Origin: an uncultured Bacteroides sp.
GTDB taxonomy: Bacteria; Bacteroidota; Bacteroidia; Bacteroidales; Bacteroidaceae
Reading direction: 5' to 3'
Assembly: GCA_944322285.1 (NCBI GenBank)
Contig: CALUOR010000013.1
Coordinates: 20,738 to 84,737 of the forward strand
DNA: 64,000 bases
In this document: positions 61,449 through 64,000 of the stretch, piece by piece
Position numbering within the stretch: the first letter of the stretch is position 1
Layout of the letters: each line of letters begins with the position of its first letter
Translations under genes and position numbers: made by a program
Notes under the pieces: generated by a model
Databases searched by the model: none
Told to the model about the DNA's origin: nothing
The model's input: the letters and a program-made list of their open reading frames with translations, nothing else

Positions 61449-62429
61449 ATGAGTATAGTTAAGTGCATCGGAATCTTGACGTCCGGAGGCGATGCTCCGG
61501 GCATGAATGCGGCTATACGTGCCGTGACGCGCGCTGCCATTTACAACGGACTCTCCGTAAAAGGCATCTACAGAGGTTACAAAGGACTCGTAACGGGGGA
61601 AATCAAAGAGTTCAAAAGCCAAAACGTGAGCAACATCATTCAATTGGGTGGTACCATCTTAAAAACAGCCCGGTGTAAGGAGTTTACAACTCCCGAAGGA
61701 CGTCAGATAGCCTACGACAACATGAAGAAAGAAGGCATTGACGCATTGGTGATAATCGGAGGAGACGGTTCGCTGACCGGTGCGCGCATCTTTGCGCAAG
61801 AATTCGATGTGCCTTGCATCGGTTTGCCGGGAACCATCGACAACGATTTGTATGGTACGGATACAACCATCGGATATGATACGGCACTGAACACAATTCT
61901 GGACGCTGTCGACAAAATCCGTGATACGGCCACTTCACACGAACGCCTGTTCTTCGTGGAAGTGATGGGACGTGACGCCGGCTTCCTTGCACTGAACGGC
62001 GCCATCGCTTCGGGAGCGGAAGCTGCCATTATTCCGGAATTCAATACAGAAGAAGACCAACTGGAAGAATTCATCAAAAACGGTTTCCGCAAATCGAAGA
62101 ACAGCAGTATCGTGCTGGTTGCCGAAAGCGAATTGACAGGAGGCGCCATGCACTATGCCGAACGAGTAAAGAATGAATATCCGCAATACGATGTACGTGT
62201 AACCATCCTGGGCCACTTGCAACGCGGCGGAAGTCCTACCGCTCACGACCGTATCCTTGCCAGCCGCCTAGGAGCAGCCGCCATTGATGCCATCATGGAA
62301 GGACAACGCAACGTAATGATAGGTATTGAACATGACGAAATAGTCTACGTACCTTTTACCAAAGCCATCAAAAACGACAAACCCATCAAAAAAGAATTGG
62401 TCAACGTATTGCACGAGCTGTCCATCTGA
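61449..62429 (+). CDS. pfkA: 6-phosphofructokinase
   Basis: The 326-residue glycolytic enzyme has '[20 protein letters not shown]', '[17 protein letters not shown]', '[20 protein letters not shown]' with catalytic Asp, and '[20 protein letters not shown]'. Gly in the 'GGDG' motif points to ATP as the phosphate donor. A strong terminator follows at 62457-62514. Confidence 0.95.
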   Translation: MSIVKCIGILTSGGDAPGMNAAIRAVTRAAIYNGLSVKGIYRGYKGLVTGEIKEFKSQNVSNIIQLGGTILKTARCKEFTTPEGRQIAYDNMKKEGIDALVIIGGDGSLTGARIFAQEFDVPCIGLPGTIDNDLYGTDTTIGYDTALNTILDAVDKIRDTATSHERLFFVEVMGRDAGFLALNGAIASGAEAAIIPEFNTEEDQLEEFIKNGFRKSKNSSIVLVAESELTGGAMHYAERVKNEYPQYDVRVTILGHLQRGGSPTAHDRILASRLGAAAIDAIMEGQRNVMIGIEHDEIVYVPFTKAIKNDKPIKKELVNVLHELSI

Positions 62430-62456
62430 CAACAAGCTCCTGTTGTCTCTATCAAT

Positions 62457-62514
62457 AAAAAAGAGGATATCCCCTACTCCACGCATAGCGAAAGAGGGGG
62501 TATCCTCTTTTTTT
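62457..62514 (+). terminator. Terminator of pfkA
   Basis: AAAAAGAGGATATCCCCT / AGGGGGTATCCTCTTTTTTT with a 15-nt loop. Confidence 0.85.
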
Positions 62515-62648
62515 GCATACCCGCACAACGTCCCAATTTCACTTCCCGGCAAACACATTGGCAAAGCGAACTAAAAGAGAGCAATTGTTCTTCTATTTGT
62601 CAGCATATTTCAGAATCAGAAAAACGACCGCGCAAGTGTCTCTAAATC

Positions 62649-62760
62649 ACTGCGCTATTTGCGCTCAACCTGCGCAGTGTTTCTCTCCAATCAGCGCAGT
62701 ATTTAGGGGGTAAACACTGCGCTGACAAAACGGAAATAGCGCAGTGTTTCCACAGCATCT
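62649..62760. repeat. Tandem array, 5 units of 22-23 bp, word AGCGCAGTGTTT
   Basis: Units start at 62649, 62671, 62693, 62715 and 62738 (22, 22, 22, 23 bp apart). The second half is close to the array at 33650-33717, including TTAGGGGGTAAACACTGCGC. The array is 3' of pfkA and just inside the right arm of the inverted repeat. Confidence 0.82.
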
Positions 62761-63284
62761 AAATTACTGAAAATCAAGCATATCTATAAATGCTTACATT
62801 TCAAAAGGCCTTTAAGCGTCTTTCCTTACACATCCGTTAACAATAACAAGCCTCGATTCTTAACGATACTTAAATCTACTTGTAAAATAAAATTTCCGCT
62901 CCTATAGATTCGAGAAGAGCATTGCCTATACCATATTATATATAGGCGGGTTATTTTAGGCACGGATTGCACGGATTAGTCACGGATTTACTCAAGGTAT
63001 CCCTGTCATGTCGAGCTTGTCGAGACATCTCACGTAGCGCATGGGAAAGCATGATGTAAGACCCCTCGACTACGCTCGGGGTGACAGAGACATAGCAAAA
63101 AACTAAAATCTCTGTGAAATCCGTGTAATCCGTGCCTAAAACTAAACTCATGGCCGGCGGATGACACATCCACCGGGACGCAGGGCATTAGCACATTGGC
63201 ATATTAGCACATTGACACATTGTGGGGCTCCCTTCCATCCCTTCCCTTATTTCCCTAAAAATCTGCAAAAACGCCCCGTAACGC

Positions 63285-63315
63285 ATTGCAGTTTGCGATT
63301 TATCCCTTACCTTTG
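63285..63315 (+). promoter_or_regulatory. Promoter in the right arm
   Basis: TACCTTTG (63308-63315) is an exact -7 box with ATTG (63285-63288) 19 bp upstream. It is identical in the other arm and would drive the short frame and the lipoprotein gene. Confidence 0.55.
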
Positions 63316-63354
63316 CGTTGATGTAAAATTATTCACCCTATTAACCACATAAAA

Positions 63355-63552
63355 ATGAAACGTTACGGATACATACCCTCTTCGCTTTCAACGGTTTGCC
63401 GACAGGACGGAGGTGTATGCCGTGTTCCGAATACGGAAACGGATACTCCTGCCTTCGCACGCAAAAATACCTGCGAAAATACCGTTAAAAGCTTGTGTAT
63501 GTGCGGATTTATTTTAAACACACACACCGTAGAAGCCTCGCGCGTAATATAA
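63355..63552 (+). CDS. Short leader frame MKRYGY..., duplicated in the other arm
   Basis: The 65-residue frame starts MKRYGYIPSSLSTVCRQDGG and is Cys-rich in the middle, without signal peptide. The first about 30 residues are conserved in the copy at 32.8-33.0 kb, but later single-base differences change the frame there. It could be a leader peptide, or a non-coding leader that happens to be open. It is 110 bp upstream of the lipoprotein gene. Confidence 0.3.
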   Translation: MKRYGYIPSSLSTVCRQDGGVCRVPNTETDTPAFARKNTCENTVKSLCMCGFILNTHTVEASRVI

Positions 63553-63662
63553 TAAAAAATCTCTGGAAAACAACACCTTGCAAATTTATTTTTCTCGGTT
63601 GCAAGGCGATATTTCAAGCAAAGTTTCCACCCGGTTTTCCAGTCTGCTCCCTTTATATAATA

Positions 63663-64000
63663 ATGTATATGCTGTTGCCGTTGGCCTTGTTTACGGCCTG
63701 CGACAAAGAGGACGATGTTCTTCCCTCCACGGTGCGCCTCTCGCTCGCTTTGCCGGAAGCGGACTTTCCTGCCTATACCCCCACCCGTACCACCGGAAGC
63801 GACAGTGCCACCCATGACAGGCAGTTACGCCTCGTCATCGAAGTTTTCCCCCAAGGCGAAAACACCCTCTTATATGACGAAAACGCCCCCTTATATAATG
63901 ATACACAATTTTGCACGCTTCAAGCGGACGGCACCTACCTTGCCGAACTCTCCCTGATGCCGGGCAACTACGACCTGCGCCTTTGGGCGGACTGGAACGG
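63663..64000 (+). CDS. Fimbrillin-like lipoprotein with DUF6562-type domain, 5' part
   Basis: The frame starts at ATG 63663 (MYMLLPLALFTACDKEDDVL) and runs off the right edge; 112 residues are visible. Lipobox L-F-T-A-C with acidic DKEDD directly after the Cys fits the Bacteroides surface-lipoprotein export signal. The body has 'LRLVIEVFPQGENTLLYDEN' and 'LSLMPGNYDLRLWADWNG', the pattern of DUF6562/fimbrillin-like adhesins. The signal peptide lacks the usual positive N-terminus, so the true start might lie upstream at a non-ATG codon. Confidence 0.68.
   Translation, partial: MYMLLPLALFTACDKEDDVLPSTVRLSLALPEADFPAYTPTRTTGSDSATHDRQLRLVIEVFPQGENTLLYDENAPLYNDTQFCTLQADGTYLAELSLMPGNYDLRLWADWN

Larger units (their letters stand above)
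62923..63571 (+). repeat. Right arm of a 30-kb-spaced inverted repeat (promoter plus leader)
   Basis: This is the inverse of 32797-33493. It opens with ATTGCCTATACCATATTATA, contains a CACGGATTGCACGGATT palindrome with an inner TGTCATGTCGAGC / GACAGAGACA hairpin, then half of the AATGTGCT cargo (63180-63225), then the promoter and the MKRYGY frame, and ends with TAATAAAAAATCTCTGGAAA about 90 bp before a lipoprotein gene. Confidence 0.85.

Noticed and set aside
63578-63817. 79-codon plus-strand frame starting MQIYFSRLQG
   Set aside because: It is in a different frame from the lipoprotein at 63663, which has lipobox and fimbrillin-like motifs.

Overview
The window looks like chromosome of a gut Bacteroides or close relative (order Bacteroidales). 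The evidence is a SusC/SusD pair with glycoside hydrolases, fimbrillin-type lipoproteins, a GldE-like hemolysin-family protein, a complete inositol-sphingolipid gene set, two ExbD genes beside ExbB, and many upstream regions carrying the Bacteroides -7 box TAnnTTTG. I cannot name the species. Coding density is normal and most genes are ordinary core genes. The unusual material is between genes.

Layout. 0-1.3 kb: 5' part of a fimbrillin lipoprotein gene (minus), a 49-residue peptide gene in front of it, and a long structured leader. 1.3-8.9 kb: minus-strand operon coaX, outer-membrane barrel, TPR protein, lptC, gldE-like, ppiD-like. 8.9-12.3 kb: mutY (minus), then HU, a 30-residue basic ribosome-type peptide and RNase G (plus). 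12.3-18.2 kb: a GC-rich stretch with an alcohol dehydrogenase, an HU-like protein and the inositol lipid operon (inositol-phosphate synthase, PgpA-like phosphatase, GtrA-like membrane protein, CDP-alcohol phosphotransferase, PAP2/inositolphosphotransferase), which makes inositol phosphate and transfers it to lipids. 18.3-32.1 kb: a polysaccharide utilization locus (GH2, GH115, SusD, SusC) behind a membrane sensor fused directly to an AraC domain. A pair of direct repeats in front of susC is a candidate operator. 32.1-33.9 kb: decayed IS and one arm of a large inverted repeat. 33.9-36.6 kb: NtrC-type two-component pair. 37-40.1 kb: phoH, folC, ridA. 40.3-47.7 kb: minus operon dnaN, exonuclease, coaBC, recN, rlmB, protease-like TPR protein. 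47.9-48.8 kb: DUF3127 protein and ribosomal protein L19. 48.9-52.5 kb: ROK glucokinase and an S9 peptidase. 52.9-59.3 kb: ExbD, ExbD, membrane protein, ExbB, tRNA-Ser, TatD, unknown protein, polyprenyl synthase, TonB. 59.8-62.4 kb: cmk, ispH, pfkA. 62.5-64 kb: second arm of the inverted repeat, directly in front of another fimbrillin-like lipoprotein cut by the window end.

Main discoveries. (1) Six intergenic places carry tandem arrays of 3-5 units with a strict 22-23 bp period. Each array has its own palindromic word and each lies 3' of a gene. (2) At least five intergenic cassettes share the same two end modules (AAATGGGAATTTA and TAAATTATCATTTAATTTTG) but hold interchangeable long palindromes. 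(3) A promoter-plus-leader segment is duplicated as an inverted pair about 30 kb apart. One copy faces a fimbrillin-like lipoprotein gene and the other faces a dead IS, so recombination could invert the intervening core genes. (4) The fimbrillin leader at the left end can fold in two mutually exclusive ways. All functional statements are read by eye from sequence; no database search was run.
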